Origin: Hydrogenimonas sp. SS33
GTDB lineage: Bacteria > Campylobacterota > Campylobacteria > Campylobacterales > Hydrogenimonadaceae
Direction: 5' to 3'
Length of the DNA: 64,000 nucleotides
Assembly: GCF_040436365.1 (NCBI RefSeq)
Contig: NZ_AP026369.1
Coordinates: 1,489,501 to 1,553,500, forward strand
The notes under the pieces: model-generated
Database searches by the model: none
Seen by the model: only the letters and a program-made list of their open reading frames with translations
Told to the model about the DNA's origin: nothing
Position numbers and translations under genes: made by a program
Shown: piece by piece, positions 9,349 to 18,646 of the stretch
Numbering within the stretch: position 1 is the first letter of the stretch
Layout of the letters: every line of letters begins with the position of its first letter

Positions 9349-9705
9349 TTAGACCTTGATTCCGTTTTCACGCAGCGCTTCGGCGAATGCCGCCACGACG
9401 CCGTGATAGATGTAGCCGTTGCGGTCGAAGACGGCTGTCTCCAGACCTTTGGCCTTCATCGCTTCGGCCAGGGCCGCCGCCACTTTGCCCGCCGCCTCTT
9501 TGTTGGCGTTGAGACCCATCTTCCGGCCATCGGCCGCCGCCAGCGTCACACCTTGCGTGTCGTCGATCGCCTGGGCGTAGATGTGCTTGTTGGAACGGAA
9601 AATGGTAACACGGGGTTTTTCGGCCGTACCGAAAATCTTGCCCCGCACACGCGCTTTTCGTTTCGCGCGCTGCAGGTTTTTCTTCATAATCAGTGTTCTA
9701 TTCAT
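9349..9705 (-). CDS. rplR: Large-subunit ribosomal protein L18 (uL18)
   Basis: The 118-residue 5S rRNA-binding protein contains [20 protein letters not shown] and [17 protein letters not shown], typical of L18, and ends in [13 protein letters not shown]. The length matches E. coli (117). The first methionine gives [12 protein letters not shown]; the second, six residues on, is an alternative start. It lies 10 bp after rplF. Confidence 0.96.
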   Translation of the reverse strand: MNRTLIMKKNLQRAKRKARVRGKIFGTAEKPRVTIFRSNKHIYAQAIDDTQGVTLAAADGRKMGLNANKEAAGKVAAALAEAMKAKGLETAVFDRNGYIYHGVVAAFAEALRENGIKV

Positions 9706-9715
9706 TTCTCAACCC

Positions 9716-10249
9716 TTATTTACCTGTTTTACCGGCTTTGCGGAGAATCACTTCGTCCACATACTTCACACCCTTGCCTTTGTAGGGTTCCGGCGGACGG
9801 AAGGCGCGGATTTCCGCTGCGACCTGTCCCACTTTCTGCTTGTCCTGGCCCTTGACCGTGACGATGTTCTTCTCCACCGCGATCTCGATCCCCTCGGGAA
9901 TCTCGTAGTTGACAGGGTGGGAGAAGCCCAGCTGCAGCTCCAGGGTCTTGCCCTTGACCGCGGCACGGTAACCGACCCCGTTGATTTCGAGTTTCTTCTC
10001 GAAGCCCTGGGTCAGGCCGATGATCATATTCTGCGTCAGGGAGCGGTAGGTGCCCCAGAAGGCGCTGCTGGCCTTGTCATCGCCTTTGCGGTGGAAGACG
10101 ACCTGGTTGTCCTTCACTTCCACATCGACGCGTCCGTGGGTATCGAGACGCTTGACATCTTTACCTTTGGAAACGACAACTTCTGTACCCTCGACCTTCA
10201 CTTCGACGCCGGCCGGGATATCAATCGGTTTCTTTCCTATACGTGACAT
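9716..10249 (-). CDS. rplF: Large-subunit ribosomal protein L6 (uL6)
   Basis: The start at 10249 gives [17 protein letters not shown] and 177 residues, the same length as E. coli L6; the frame is open for 26 residues upstream, but those overlap rpsH and are not L6-like. The C-terminal half has [15 protein letters not shown]-type and [14 protein letters not shown] motifs, which contact the sarcin-ricin loop region. The rpsH stop lies 10 bp upstream. Confidence 0.97.
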   Translation of the reverse strand: MSRIGKKPIDIPAGVEVKVEGTEVVVSKGKDVKRLDTHGRVDVEVKDNQVVFHRKGDDKASSAFWGTYRSLTQNMIIGLTQGFEKKLEINGVGYRAAVKGKTLELQLGFSHPVNYEIPEGIEIAVEKNIVTVKGQDKQKVGQVAAEIRAFRPPEPYKGKGVKYVDEVILRKAGKTGK

Positions 10250-10259
10250 GCTTTTTTCC

Positions 10260-10655
10260 TTACCAGATACTGCAGAGAACTTCGCCGCCGATGCCGCGCT
10301 TGTACGCTTCGTCGTTGGCCAGTACACCCTGGGATGTGCTTACGACGATGGTGCCGTAGCCGTTTTTGAATCGTTTGATCTCTTCCTTGCCCTTGTAGAC
10401 GCGGCGTCCGGGCTTGGAGAGACGCTTGATCTCGTTGATGACGCTGCGGCCGTTGTCGTCGTATTTCAGGACGACGTTGATGCTCTTCTTGCCGTCTTTC
10501 TCGACCACTTTGTAGCTCTCAATGTAACCTTTCTCCTGAAAGATCTTCATGATCGCCTCGATCATCTTGCTATACAGAAGTGTGGTCACTTCCAGTCGTC
10601 GCATCGATGCGTTTCTGATACGTGTCAGAGAGTCTGCTATCAGATCGTTCACCAT
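10260..10655 (-). CDS. rpsH: Small-subunit ribosomal protein S8 (uS8)
   Basis: The 131-residue central-domain organiser starts [20 protein letters not shown] and ends with the conserved [25 protein letters not shown] region that binds helix 21 of 16S rRNA. In E. coli, S8 also represses the spc operon through the rplE leader. It lies 9 bp after rpsN. Confidence 0.98.
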   Translation of the reverse strand: MVNDLIADSLTRIRNASMRRLEVTTLLYSKMIEAIMKIFQEKGYIESYKVVEKDGKKSINVVLKYDDNGRSVINEIKRLSKPGRRVYKGKEEIKRFKNGYGTIVVSTSQGVLANDEAYKRGIGGEVLCSIW

Positions 10656-10664
10656 GCTATCTCC

Positions 10665-10850
10665 TTACCAGCTTGCTTTTTTGACGCCAGGAAGAAGACC
10701 TTCGCTAGCCATTTTGCGCAGGCAGATTCGGCAGATGCCGAAGTCCCTGTACACGGAGTGCGGACGGCCGCAGATGCTGCAGCGCGTATAGGCACGGACT
10801 TTGAATTTGGGTTTTCGCTGTTGCTTGGCAATCATCGATTTTTTAGCCAT
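10665..10850 (-). CDS. rpsN: Small-subunit ribosomal protein S14, zinc-binding type (uS14)
   Basis: The 61-residue protein starts [20 protein letters not shown]. It has two CxxC pairs (CSICGRP and CRICLRK), so it is the short zinc-ribbon S14 rather than the 101-residue zinc-free type. The start at 10850 overlaps the end of rplE by 8 bp, which suggests translational coupling. Confidence 0.96.
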   Translation of the reverse strand: MAKKSMIAKQQRKPKFKVRAYTRCSICGRPHSVYRDFGICRICLRKMASEGLLPGVKKASW

Positions 10851-11394
10851 TTTGTCGTCCTTTTGCAAAAGGCATACCCAGCTTCTCCAGAAGCGCGAAT
10901 GCCGCTTTGTCGTTGTCGGTCGTCGTGACGATCGTGATGTTCATACCATGGGTCTTGATGATGTTGTCATACTCCACTTCCGGGAAGATCAGCTGCTCGT
11001 CGAGGCCGAAGTTGTAGTTTCCGTGGCCGTCGAAGCCGTTGCGCGATACACCGCGGAAGTCTTTCACCCGCGGAAGCGCGATGCTGATCAGCTTGTCGAG
11101 GAAGTTGTACATCATGTCGCCGCGAAGCGTCACTTTGACACCGACGGGCATCCCCTCGCGCACTTTGAAACCCGCGACGGATTTGCGCGCCGGAACAATG
11201 ACCGCTTTCTGACCGGAGATGATGGTGATGGTATCGGCGATGTTCTGGATCACTTTCGTATCCTTCGCATCGTCGCCGCAGCCGACGCTGATGACGATCT
11301 TCTCCAGCGCGGGGATCTCCATCACATTCTCGATGCCGAGCTCCTCTTTGAGCTGGGGCTTGAGTTCGCTGTATTTCTCTTTGAGTCTCAACAT
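10843..11394 (-). CDS. rplE: Large-subunit ribosomal protein L5 (uL5)
   Basis: The 183-residue 5S rRNA-binding protein that contacts the P-site tRNA. It carries [24 protein letters not shown] and [11 protein letters not shown], both diagnostic. The ATG at 11394 ([10 protein letters not shown]) lies 1 bp after the rplX stop. A GTG three codons upstream is possible but overlaps rplX. Confidence 0.97.
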   Translation of the reverse strand: MLRLKEKYSELKPQLKEELGIENVMEIPALEKIVISVGCGDDAKDTKVIQNIADTITIISGQKAVIVPARKSVAGFKVREGMPVGVKVTLRGDMMYNFLDKLISIALPRVKDFRGVSRNGFDGHGNYNFGLDEQLIFPEVEYDNIIKTHGMNITIVTTTDNDKAAFALLEKLGMPFAKGRQNG

Positions 11395-11395
11395 C

Positions 11396-11632
11396 TTATG
11401 CACCTTCTACTTTGCGTACGTTGGAGATGTGGATCGGCATCTCTTTCGTGACGAATCCGCCCTCGGGATTCTGCTCGGTCGGCTTGACCGCTTTCTTGAC
11501 CACTTTGCAGCCGGCGACGATGACGGCATCTTTTTTGGGGAGTACCTGAAGCACTTCCGCCTTTTTGCCCTTGTCGTCACCCGCGATGATCTCGACGGTA
11601 TCGCCCTTTTTGATCTTGAATTTTTTAGCCAT
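11396..11632 (-). CDS. rplX: Large-subunit ribosomal protein L24 (uL24)
   Basis: The 78-residue KOW-domain protein starts [24 protein letters not shown], the assembly-initiator L24 signature, and is shorter than E. coli L24 (104). Its ATG shares a base with the rplN stop codon (TAATG), so the two are probably translationally coupled. Confidence 0.97.
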   Translation of the reverse strand: MAKKFKIKKGDTVEIIAGDDKGKKAEVLQVLPKKDAVIVAGCKVVKKAVKPTEQNPEGGFVTKEMPIHISNVRKVEGA

Positions 11633-12000
11633 TAGAGTACCTCCGGAGCGAGAGAGACGATCTTCATGAAGTTGGCGTAGCGTACTTCACGGCTGACGGG
11701 CCCGAAGATACGGGTGCCGACCGGCTCTTTCTTGTTGTCCAGGATGACGGCCGCATTGTCGTCGAAGCGGATCAGAGAGCCGTTTTCGCGCTGGATCTCT
11801 TTTTTGGTGCGGACGACGACGGCTTTGACGACCTGTCCCTTTTTCACTTTGCCGTTGGGCAGCGCTTTCTTGACGGAAGCGACGATGACGTCGCCGACGC
11901 TGGCGTACCGGCGCTTGCTGCCCCCCAGGACCTTGATACACATAATCTCTTTCGCGCCGCTGTTGTCGGCGACGTTGAGTCGGGTGAAGCTCTGGATCAT
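11632..12000 (-). CDS. rplN: Large-subunit ribosomal protein L14 (uL14)
   Basis: The start at 12000 gives [18 protein letters not shown] and 122 residues, almost the E. coli length (123); upstream in-frame sequence lies inside rpsQ and is not coding. [13 protein letters not shown] near the C-terminus is diagnostic. It forms an intersubunit bridge. The start overlaps the rpsQ stop by 4 bp. Confidence 0.97.
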   Translation of the reverse strand: MIQSFTRLNVADNSGAKEIMCIKVLGGSKRRYASVGDVIVASVKKALPNGKVKKGQVVKAVVVRTKKEIQRENGSLIRFDDNAAVILDNKKEPVGTRIFGPVSREVRYANFMKIVSLAPEVL

Positions 12001-12254
12001 GATCCCACTCCTCTGCTCACGATCTCTTTGAGGCGGAACGATTTGGTTTTGGAGATGGGCCGGCACTCGATGGCGGAGACCACATCGCCCACGTTGGTTT
12101 CGTTGCGCTCGTCGTGGATGAGATATTTTTTGAATCGTTTGACCGTTTTGTGATAGCGGGGGTGCATGATGCGGCGTTCGACCAGGACGGTCGCCGTCTT
12201 GTCACCCGCTTTTTTTACGACGGTTCCTTGAATGATACGTTTATGAGACGCCAT
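11997..12254 (-). CDS. rpsQ: Small-subunit ribosomal protein S17 (uS17)
   Basis: The 85-residue OB-fold protein starts [20 protein letters not shown] and contains [19 protein letters not shown], the conserved 16S-binding loop. It sits between rpmC and rplN in the usual order and overlaps rplN by 4 bp. Confidence 0.97.
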   Translation of the reverse strand: MASHKRIIQGTVVKKAGDKTATVLVERRIMHPRYHKTVKRFKKYLIHDERNETNVGDVVSAIECRPISKTKSFRLKEIVSRGVGS

Positions 12255-12263
12255 TGTGTTTCC

Positions 12264-12458
12264 TTATGATGCTTTCTTCTGCGCATTGATGGCAGTCTTG
12301 ATGCGCGCGATGTCCTTGCGGCATGCGCGGATCTCGTTCGGATTGGTCAGCTGCATCGTTTTGAGCTTCAGTTTCAGCTCGAACAGCTCCATCTTCTTCT
12401 CTCTCAGCAGTTTTTCGAGTTCTTCGCGACTCTTTTCGGCGATTTCAGTATATTTCAT
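12264..12458 (-). CDS. rpmC: Large-subunit ribosomal protein L29 (uL29)
   Basis: The 64-residue two-helix protein ([20 protein letters not shown], then [18 protein letters not shown]) lies near the tunnel exit. It overlaps the 3' end of rplP by 14 bp. Length matches E. coli (63). Confidence 0.96.
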   Translation of the reverse strand: MKYTEIAEKSREELEKLLREKKMELFELKLKLKTMQLTNPNEIRACRKDIARIKTAINAQKKAS

Positions 12459-12870
12459 TGCTTGCCTCCTGCGTTACGATTTTGGTCTTGAAAGGCAGCT
12501 TGTGCATCGCCAGAGTCAGCGCTTCCCGCGCCAGCTCTTCGTTGACACCGGCCATTTCGTAGATGATGCGGCCCGGCTTGATATTCATGACCCACCGGTC
12601 GACGGCACCCTTACCTTTACCCATCCGTGTTTCGAGGGGCTTGGCGGTCAGGGGCTTGTCGGGGAAGACGCGGATCCAGACTTTACCGGTACGTTTGACG
12701 TGGCGTGTCATCGCGACCCGCGCCGCTTCGATCTGTCGGCTGTCGATACGGCCGTGTTCGGTGGCCTTGATTCCGATGTTGCCGAAGGCCAGCTGGTTGC
12801 CGCGGTAGGCTTTGCCGCGGTTGCGGCCTTTCTGCTGTTTTCGGTATTTGGTTCTTTTGGGCATCAACAT
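12445..12870 (-). CDS. rplP: Large-subunit ribosomal protein L16 (uL16)
   Basis: The start at 12870 gives [20 protein letters not shown] and 141 residues; upstream in-frame residues belong to the rpsC region and are not L16-like. KTKIV near the C-terminus and the Gly/Lys-rich [18 protein letters not shown] contact 23S rRNA and tRNA at the A site. It lies 2 bp after rpsC. Confidence 0.97.
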   Translation of the reverse strand: MLMPKRTKYRKQQKGRNRGKAYRGNQLAFGNIGIKATEHGRIDSRQIEAARVAMTRHVKRTGKVWIRVFPDKPLTAKPLETRMGKGKGAVDRWVMNIKPGRIIYEMAGVNEELAREALTLAMHKLPFKTKIVTQEASNEIY

Positions 12871-12872
12871 GA

Positions 12873-13568
12873 TTAACTCCTTCCACGGCGCGGAGCACGG
12901 CGTCCACGCTTCTCTTCGACGGGTTCGGGCTGGATCCCTTTTTGCAGAACCTCGCCTTTGAAGATCCAGACTTTGACACCGATGATCCCGTAGGTCGTAT
13001 AGGCCTGGGCGAATCCGTAGTCGATCTTCGCGCGCAGGGTGTGCAGAGGCACGCGGCCTTCGAGGTACCATTCGGTACGGGACATTTCGGCACCGCCGAG
13101 GCGGCCGGCGACTTGGACTTTGATCCCTTTGACGCCCGCTTTCTGGGCCGCCTGGATCACCTTCTTCATGGCACGGCGGAACGCGACGCGGCGCTCGAGC
13201 TGGGTCGCGATGTTTTCGGCCGCCAGCTGGGCGGAAGCCTGCGGGCGCTTCTCTTCACGGATGTTGAGAGCGACGGGCTTGCCCACCATATTTTGCAGGC
13301 GCGTCTTCAGCTTTTCGATATCGGCGCCCTTCTTGCCGATGATGATGCCGGGACGTGCGGCGACGATCGTGACGCGGACGCGCTTGGCGGTGCGCTCGAT
13401 GATAATGTCGGCGATCCCTGCGTAATAGAGCTCTTTCTTCAGAAACTTGCGGATCTTGTCATCTTCGGCGACGAAGGCCGGTACGCGCTGCCAGTTGGGG
13501 TACCAGCGGGACGACCAGTTGCGGTTGATGCCGAGACGCAGACCTATCGGATTGACTTTCTGACCCAT
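12873..13568 (-). CDS. rpsC: Small-subunit ribosomal protein S3 (uS3)
   Basis: The 231-residue protein at the mRNA entry tunnel starts [18 protein letters not shown] and carries a KH domain ([19 protein letters not shown]) and the C-terminal S3 domain ([20 protein letters not shown]). The tail is very basic ([14 protein letters not shown]). Its first base overlaps the last base of rplV. Confidence 0.98.
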   Translation of the reverse strand: MGQKVNPIGLRLGINRNWSSRWYPNWQRVPAFVAEDDKIRKFLKKELYYAGIADIIIERTAKRVRVTIVAARPGIIIGKKGADIEKLKTRLQNMVGKPVALNIREEKRPQASAQLAAENIATQLERRVAFRRAMKKVIQAAQKAGVKGIKVQVAGRLGGAEMSRTEWYLEGRVPLHTLRAKIDYGFAQAYTTYGIIGVKVWIFKGEVLQKGIQPEPVEEKRGRRAPRRGRS

Positions 13569-13894
13569 TACTTATCCTTCGCTTCAGTAACTTCGACCAT
13601 CACGTGGGATGTCGGTTTCATGATTCGCGACGCACGGCCGCGGGCACGGGGCTTCCAGCGCTTCAGAACGGGGCCCTTGTCGATGCGGCAGGAAGAGACG
13701 ATCACCTCTTCGGGCTCGTAGCCGCCGTTGGCGACCGCGGAGGCGATCACCTTGGAGATCACTTTCGCCGCCTTGTTGGGCATGAACTCCAGGCTGGCCA
13801 GCGCCAGTTCCGCGTTCATTCCCTGAACTTCGCGTGCGATGAGGCGTGCTTTGGTCGGGCTGAGGCGGATGAATTTCAGTGTTGCTTTGCTCAT
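13568..13894 (-). CDS. rplV: Large-subunit ribosomal protein L22 (uL22)
   Basis: The 108-residue exit-tunnel protein contains [20 protein letters not shown] at the start and the hairpin [18 protein letters not shown] that reaches into the tunnel and is the site of macrolide-resistance changes. It lies 10 bp after rpsS and shares a base with rpsC. Confidence 0.97.
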   Translation of the reverse strand: MSKATLKFIRLSPTKARLIAREVQGMNAELALASLEFMPNKAAKVISKVIASAVANGGYEPEEVIVSSCRIDKGPVLKRWKPRARGRASRIMKPTSHVMVEVTEAKDK

Positions 13895-13904
13895 GCGCTA
13901 CCCC

Positions 13905-14186
13905 TTACTTCCCGATCTTTTTCTGTACCGAGCCCTTGTGGCCGCGGAACGTGCGTGTCGGAGCGAACTCGCCGAGTTTGTATCCGACGTGGTTCTCCGT
14001 GATGTACACGGGAACGAACTGGCGTCCGTTGTGGACGTTGATGGTCAAACCGATCATCTCCGGGAAGATGGTGCTTCGGCGTGACCAGGTTTTAATCGGT
14101 TTCGTATCACCGGTCTCTTTCGCTTTGAGCACCTTCTTCATCAGATGCTCGTCGATAAAAGGACCTTTTTTAATCGATCTTGCCAT
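13905..14186 (-). CDS. rpsS: Small-subunit ribosomal protein S19 (uS19)
   Basis: The 93-residue head protein starts [19 protein letters not shown] and contains [19 protein letters not shown] and [13 protein letters not shown]-like sequence (here [16 protein letters not shown]). Length equals that of E. coli (92). It lies 14 bp after rplB. Confidence 0.98.
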   Translation of the reverse strand: MARSIKKGPFIDEHLMKKVLKAKETGDTKPIKTWSRRSTIFPEMIGLTINVHNGRQFVPVYITENHVGYKLGEFAPTRTFRGHKGSVQKKIGK

Positions 14187-14200
14187 GTCTACCTATCCTC

Positions 14201-15031
14201 TTATTTTTTCTTGCGTCGTGAAATGATCAGTTTGTCGCTGGCTTTCTTACGACGGGTCTTGAAGCCCTTGGTCGGCATACCCCACGGTGTAACGGGATGT
14301 CGTCCGGAGTTGGTCTTGCCTTCACCACCGCCGTGGGGGTGGTCGACCGGGTTCATCGCACTACCGCGGGTCTGGGGACGGATGCCGAGGTGCCGGCTGC
14401 GTCCCGCTTTGCCGATGACCATGTTGGAGAACTCTTCGTTTCCGACGGTTCCGATGGTCGCCATGCACTCACCGAGGATCTTGCGCATTTCGGAGCTGGG
14501 CATGCGGAGAATGACATACTTGTCTTCCCGTCCCATGATCTGGGCGTATCCGCCGGCGCTGCGGACCAGCTGGGCCCCTTTGCCCGGTTTCATCTCGATG
14601 TTGTGCACCAGGGTACCGACCGGAATGTTCTTCAGCTTCATCGCGTTGCCGGGTTTGATGTCCAGGCCGCTCTCGGCCGCCTGAACCTTGTCACCCACCT
14701 TCAGGCCGCTGGGCTGAAGAATGTAGCGCTTGTCGCCGTCGGCGTAGTTGACAAGGCAGATGCGGCAGTTGCGGTACGGATCGTACTCGATGGTCGCCAC
14801 GGTGCCTTCGACGCCGAACTTGTTGCGCTTGAAGTCGATGATGCGATAGAGTTTCTTCGCACCCGCTTCCTTGTGGCGCGACGTGATGCGGCCACGGTTG
14901 TTGCGTCCCGCTTTGGCGGGCAGTTTTTTCAGGAGCTTGCGAACGGTCGGCTTGCTCGTGATGTCACTGCTCTCGATGACGCTCATGAAGCGTCGGCTGG
15001 GAGTGTACGGTTTGAATGTTTTGATTGCCAT
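14201..15031 (-). CDS. rplB: Large-subunit ribosomal protein L2 (uL2)
   Basis: The 276-residue protein at the peptidyl-transferase centre has [18 protein letters not shown] near residue 45 and the highly conserved [17 protein letters not shown], including the histidine loop, near the C-terminus. Length matches E. coli (273). It follows rplW by 10 bp. Confidence 0.98.
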   Translation of the reverse strand: MAIKTFKPYTPSRRFMSVIESSDITSKPTVRKLLKKLPAKAGRNNRGRITSRHKEAGAKKLYRIIDFKRNKFGVEGTVATIEYDPYRNCRICLVNYADGDKRYILQPSGLKVGDKVQAAESGLDIKPGNAMKLKNIPVGTLVHNIEMKPGKGAQLVRSAGGYAQIMGREDKYVILRMPSSEMRKILGECMATIGTVGNEEFSNMVIGKAGRSRHLGIRPQTRGSAMNPVDHPHGGGEGKTNSGRHPVTPWGMPTKGFKTRRKKASDKLIISRRKKK

Positions 15032-15041
15032 GCTCTATCCC

Positions 15042-15323
15042 TTATGCACTCAAGCTCTCGATGTTGGCGCCTTCCGGCAGCTTCACATAGAACTTTTTGA
15101 AATCGGGGCGTTTGCCCTCTTTGCCGCGGAAGCGCTTGACCTTGCCGCTCTGGCGAAGAGAGTTGACTTTCAGCGGGTTGACGCCGAAATACTCTTTGAA
15201 GATCGCCTTGAGCTGGTTCTTGGTGACCTTCGGAGAGGTCTGTACCACGATGATACCCTCTTCCTGAAGGCCCAGCGTCTTCTCCGTATATACGATTGAT
15301 TTGATATCAGTAATATCCGCCAT
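15042..15323 (-). CDS. rplW: Large-subunit ribosomal protein L23 (uL23)
   Basis: The 93-residue tunnel-exit protein provides the docking site for trigger factor and SRP. It has [15 protein letters not shown] and the conserved [20 protein letters not shown]-like region (here [20 protein letters not shown]). One base separates it from rplD. Confidence 0.95.
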   Translation of the reverse strand: MADITDIKSIVYTEKTLGLQEEGIIVVQTSPKVTKNQLKAIFKEYFGVNPLKVNSLRQSGKVKRFRGKEGKRPDFKKFYVKLPEGANIESLSA

Positions 15324-15324
15324 C

Positions 15325-15939
15325 TCAGCCCTCTTTCGTCAGATTTTCCCAAACCGCTTTCTCGATGACAACCGCGCGATACGCCGCTGCCAGATAGCCG
15401 TTGAGTTCGTTCTCTTCGATCAGATAACAGTTGGGAAGGTTTCTAAATGCCAGGTAGGTCTTGTCGTCGATGAGAGACTTGACCCACAGCGCATCACGCT
15501 CGCCCAGCTTGTTCATCATCGCCGCCGCATCTTTGGTCTTGCCGCTGGCGACCTCGATGGCGTCTACGATGTAGAGTTTGCCGTTGGCCGCTTTTTCGGC
15601 CAAGGCGTGCATCAGCGCCAGGCGCTTCTGCTTTTTGTTCACCTTCTGGTCGTAGTTGCGGTTCGCTTTCGGTCCGAAAGCGACGCCGCCGCCGACGAAG
15701 AGCGGTGAGCGGATGGAGCCGGCGCGGGCGCCGCCGCGGCCCTTCTGGCTCCAGGGTTTCTTGCCGCCGCCGCTGACTGCGGAGCGGTTTTTGCTGTGGG
15801 CGGTGTTGGCGCGCAGTGCGGCCTGATACGCCTTGACATATAAATATAGGTTGTGCGGGCTCGCTTCGAGGAAGTTCGCGGGAACTTCCGCCTCACCCGC
15901 TTTTTCCAGTTGTTCGTTCAAAACTGTAGCCGTACTCAT
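15325..15939 (-). CDS. rplD: Large-subunit ribosomal protein L4 (uL4)
   Basis: The 204-residue protein contains the tunnel-constriction loop [20 protein letters not shown] and [18 protein letters not shown]. In E. coli, L4 also represses the S10 operon by binding its leader. The start overlaps the rplC stop by 4 bp (ATGA). Confidence 0.97.
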   Translation of the reverse strand: MSTATVLNEQLEKAGEAEVPANFLEASPHNLYLYVKAYQAALRANTAHSKNRSAVSGGGKKPWSQKGRGGARAGSIRSPLFVGGGVAFGPKANRNYDQKVNKKQKRLALMHALAEKAANGKLYIVDAIEVASGKTKDAAAMMNKLGERDALWVKSLIDDKTYLAFRNLPNCYLIEENELNGYLAAAYRAVVIEKAVWENLTKEG

Positions 15940-16514
15940 TTAGAAATCCTTACACGTCCCATTGCGCCGTTCGGCCCCGGAACCGCACCCTTGACGACAA
16001 GGATCTTGTTCTCGGGATCGAAAGAGACGATCTCGTTTTTTACAGAAACTTTGGCGTTGCCGTACTGTCCGGGCATCTTCTGTCCGGGCTGTACGCGGCC
16101 GGGCCATTCACAGTTACCGATGGAACCGGGTGCACGGTGGAACCGTGAACCGTGGCTTCTCGGACCGCCCGCGAAGTTCCAGCGTTTCATGACACCGGAG
16201 AAACCGCGTCCCTTGCTCGTAAAGGTGCATTTGACCTTTTTCGCTTCGGTAAGGGGCGTCAGGTCGAGGTCGCCGGCTTCGGTGTTGGCCACTTTCAGCG
16301 TCGCGAAGCGGTTGAACTCCGGGCTGAGGCCGTATTTCTTCTGCTGGCCCTCGATCGCCTTGTTGCGTTTCTTGCCGGAAGCGTAGGCGACGATTGCGCG
16401 TCCGTCTTCGGCAACTTCACAGACTTTGATATCCTGTACTTTCAGCAGTGTGACAGGTGTGCTCGGCACACTGATCGTTCGGCTCATGCCGATCTTTTCT
16501 ACGATGAATTCCAT
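15936..16514 (-). CDS. rplC: Large-subunit ribosomal protein L3 (uL3)
   Basis: The 192-residue assembly protein starts [13 protein letters not shown] and contains [20 protein letters not shown] and [20 protein letters not shown], which extend toward the peptidyl-transferase centre. It is slightly shorter than E. coli L3 (209). It follows rpsJ by 3 bp. Confidence 0.97.
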   Translation of the reverse strand: MEFIVEKIGMSRTISVPSTPVTLLKVQDIKVCEVAEDGRAIVAYASGKKRNKAIEGQQKKYGLSPEFNRFATLKVANTEAGDLDLTPLTEAKKVKCTFTSKGRGFSGVMKRWNFAGGPRSHGSRFHRAPGSIGNCEWPGRVQPGQKMPGQYGNAKVSVKNEIVSFDPENKILVVKGAVPGPNGAMGRVRISK

Positions 16515-16517
16515 CCG

Positions 16518-16835
16518 TTACCCCTTGTTACCCATAGATCGTACTTCGACGTCCACTTCGGGTGCCAGATCGAGTTTCATCAGCGAATCGACGGTATCGG
16601 GTGTCGCAGAGACGATGTCGATCATCCGTGCATGCATCCTGATTTCGAATTGTTCGCGAGAATCTTTGTTGACGTGAGGTGATCTGAGCACCGTATAGCG
16701 CCGGATCTTGGTAGGCATAGGAATTGGGCCGCGAATTTCCGCACCCGTTCGTTTGACTGCTTCTACAATGGCAGCAACTGACCGGTCAAGCACACGATGG
16801 TCGTACGCTTTGAGCTTGAGTCGAATTTTTTCCAT
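16518..16835 (-). CDS. rpsJ: Small-subunit ribosomal protein S10 (uS10)
   Basis: The 105-residue protein starts [20 protein letters not shown] and contains [20 protein letters not shown], the uS10 loop region; it is also the NusE transcription factor. It is the first gene of the superoperon, about 68 bp downstream of the -10 box of the promoter at 16903-16931. Confidence 0.98.
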   Translation of the reverse strand: MEKIRLKLKAYDHRVLDRSVAAIVEAVKRTGAEIRGPIPMPTKIRRYTVLRSPHVNKDSREQFEIRMHARMIDIVSATPDTVDSLMKLDLAPEVDVEVRSMGNKG

Positions 16836-16902
16836 AGGTTTTCCCTTAAAAGAACTTGTTGGAAACCAGGGTTTTCACCCACCAACACTTTTTGGAGCCA
16901 AG

Positions 16903-16931
16903 ATTATACTCAAAACTTTTCCTCACTTCAA
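16903..16931 (-). promoter_or_regulatory. Sigma70 promoter of the S10-spc-alpha superoperon
   Basis: On the minus strand TTGAAG (16931-16926) and TATAAT (16908-16903) are separated by exactly 17 bp. The leader to rpsJ is about 60 nt. Close to consensus, as expected for a ribosomal-protein operon. Confidence 0.8.
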
Positions 16932-16953
16932 GGTTTTTTGGGGATTTCATGAT

Positions 16954-16959
16954 ACAATA
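16954..16959 (+). promoter_or_regulatory. Possible divergent -10 box (TACAAT)
   Basis: TACAAT lies on the plus strand behind a T-rich stretch, the usual Campylobacterota sigma70 context. It would transcribe through the first heptamer cassette toward the ATPase gene. No clear -35 box is visible. Confidence 0.35.
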
Positions 16960-17000
16960 GAGGAAATTTGTTTCCTTTTTGGAAGGAAAAGTAATTGAGA

Positions 17001-17038
17001 GTGGGTAGTGGGTAGTGGGTAGTGGGTAGTGGGTAGTA
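17001..17038. repeat. Heptamer array 1A: GTGGGTA x5
   Basis: Five perfect tandem copies of the 7-mer GTGGGTA, ending in GTA directly before the conserved core. Left arm of composite cassette 1. Confidence 0.95.
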
Positions 17039-17122
17039 TCAGCGAAGCTGATTTTGAATGGGTTGTCAAAGGTTGTCGTCAATTCAATGAAATTTTAAAC
17101 TGCGAATCATTCTCAACGCGCC
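17036..17122 (+). repeat. Conserved core of composite repeat cassette, copy 1
   Basis: An 87-bp core, clearly homologous to 18440-18527. It starts GTATCAGCgaaGCTGATTTT, containing the perfect 6-bp hairpin ATCAGC/GCTGAT, and ends CGAATCATTCTCAACGCGCC. It joins the two heptamer arrays. TTGTCG and TAAACT spaced 17 bp apart inside it could form a weak promoter pointing at the ATPase gene. Confidence 0.85.
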
Positions 17123-17206
17123 CCAATGACCAATGACCAATGACCAATGACCAATGACCAATGACCAATGACCAATGACCAATGACCAATGACCAATGAC
17201 CAATGA
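17123..17206. repeat. Heptamer array 1B: CCAATGA x12
   Basis: Twelve perfect tandem copies of CCAATGA form the right arm of cassette 1. One further isolated copy lies at 17250-17256, just before the ATPase ribosome-binding site. Confidence 0.95.
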
Positions 17207-17271
17207 CCAAAATCTAAAATCAAAAAGGGGCGAAGTCCCGTTCTAACGACCAATGACCGAAAGGCGCACCC

Positions 17272-18345
17272 ATGCACCAACTCGAAGCATTCTACGAATC
17301 GACACCCAAAGCGGTCGGGTTTGTCGAACGGCGTGTCGAAATGCCCTCCCATACAGTCCAGCTCTACGGGCCGCCCAGATCCGGCAAGACGTGGCTGGTC
17401 CTCGACCATCTCTCCAGGGTTCCGAGAAGAAAACGGCTCTATGTCGACCTGCGCGACCTGCGCGTCGACAAAGAGGAGCTGGCCAGGAGTCTGAACCCGT
17501 TCATCCACGCCCAAAAGATCGAAACGGTCGTGCTGGACCATTACGACGGCTCCGTGCCGCTACCCTCCTGCAGGCAGCTCGTCGTCGTCTGCGAGAAGGG
17601 TGAACCGGTGAGACCGCTGATGCCCCTACTGGAACTCAAGAGCCTCGATTTCGAGGAGTATCTCGCCTTCGAACGCCGGCACATCCATCTGGAGCACTCT
17701 TTCTCCCTCTATTTGCGCACCGGGTCGCTCCCGCAGATGGCACAGGTGCACGAAACCCTGCTGACAATGGCGCTTCAGGAGGCGGTCCGATCTATCTTCC
17801 CCCGTGAAAACGAACGGAGCCTTTTCCGTCATCTGGCCCGCCATCTGGGCAAGCAAGTCACCGCCTACCAACTCTACACCCTTATGAAAAAAGAGGGGAA
17901 AATATCGAAAGACTGGCTCTACCGGACGCTGAAATCCTGGGAGGAGCGCGGCATCGTGCAGTGGATTGAGAAGATGGACCACCCCCGCGCCGCCAGGCGG
18001 CTGCTTATCTACGACTTTGCCATGCCCGCCTCCCTCTATTTCGAAAAATCACTGATGGGACAGCTCCTTTCCCTGGCAGGCTCCCATCTGCTGGAAACAA
18101 GCCGGGATATCTACTTCTCCGACCATCTCGATTTTCTTCTTCCCGACGAACACCGGGCGATCCTCGTTTCCCCCTTCTCCAACCACCAGATCGCCGCGCA
18201 AAAAGTTGCAGCCGCCGCAGAAGAGATAGACCGGTACGCCGTTCGGCGCATCACGATTCTCACCATCGCCAACCGTTTCGAATTTACCTTCGAAAAAAAG
18301 CCGGTCCGCGCCGTTCCCTTTTATGAGTGGATTATGGGAGAGTGA
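17272..18345 (+). CDS. AAA-type ATPase with C-terminal winged-helix/DUF4143-like region
   Basis: A 357-residue soluble protein with a Walker A motif GPPRSGKT at residues 33-40 and a Walker B-like VVLDHYD at 86-92, followed by QLVVVCEKG as a possible sensor strand. Residues about 180-240 resemble a winged helix ([19 protein letters not shown]), and the C-terminus looks like the nuclease-like end of AAA_14/DUF4143 ATPases. Its substrate is unknown. GAAAGG upstream of the ATG serves as ribosome-binding site. The gene is bracketed by two direct copies of a composite repeat, and its TGA stop lies in the first GTGAGAA unit of array 2A. It may be part of a mobile cassette or an old resident gene beside rnhB. 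Confidence 0.75.
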   Translation: MHQLEAFYESTPKAVGFVERRVEMPSHTVQLYGPPRSGKTWLVLDHLSRVPRRKRLYVDLRDLRVDKEELARSLNPFIHAQKIETVVLDHYDGSVPLPSCRQLVVVCEKGEPVRPLMPLLELKSLDFEEYLAFERRHIHLEHSFSLYLRTGSLPQMAQVHETLLTMALQEAVRSIFPRENERSLFRHLARHLGKQVTAYQLYTLMKKEGKISKDWLYRTLKSWEERGIVQWIEKMDHPRAARRLLIYDFAMPASLYFEKSLMGQLLSLAGSHLLETSRDIYFSDHLDFLLPDEHRAILVSPFSNHQIAAQKVAAAAEEIDRYAVRRITILTIANRFEFTFEKKPVRAVPFYEWIMGE

Positions 18346-18439
18346 GAAGTGAGAAGTGAGAAGTGAGAAGTGAGAAGTGAGAAGTGAGAAGTGAGAAGTG
18401 AGAAGTGAGAAGTGAGAAGTGAGAAGTGAGAAGTGAGAA
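18342..18439. repeat. Heptamer array 2A: GTGAGAA x14
   Basis: Fourteen perfect copies of GTGAGAA occupy the place that GTGGGTA occupies in cassette 1. The first unit supplies the stop codon of the ATPase gene. Confidence 0.96.
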
Positions 18440-18527
18440 GTATCAGCAAAGCTGATTTTGTATGTGTTGTCAAGAGTTTGTGTCAATTCTACATAATTTT
18501 AAAACTGCGAATCATTCTCAACGCGCC
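18440..18527 (+). repeat. Conserved core of composite repeat cassette, copy 2
   Basis: An 88-bp core with roughly 80 per cent identity by eye to 17036-17122, including the ATCAGC/GCTGAT hairpin (loop AAA instead of GAA) and the identical 3' end. TTGTCA and TACATA, 17 bp apart, form a possible promoter reading toward rnhB. Confidence 0.88.
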
Positions 18528-18618
18528 CCAATGCCCAATGCCCAATGCCCAATGCCCAATGCCCAATGCCCAATGCCCAATGCCCAATGCCCAATGCCCA
18601 ATGACTAATGCCCAATGA
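18528..18618. repeat. Heptamer array 2B: CCAATGC x10 plus variants
   Basis: Ten perfect CCAATGC units are followed by CCAATGA, CTAATGC and CCAATGA. The unit differs by one base from array 1B. The array ends 29 bp before the rnhB start. Confidence 0.95.
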
Positions 18619-18646
18619 CTAATCTCAATTCCGCTATCATTCCATC

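Noticed and set aside
17001-18618. The tandem arrays as a possible CRISPR
   Set aside because: Units are 7 bp without spacers, and no cas genes are near.
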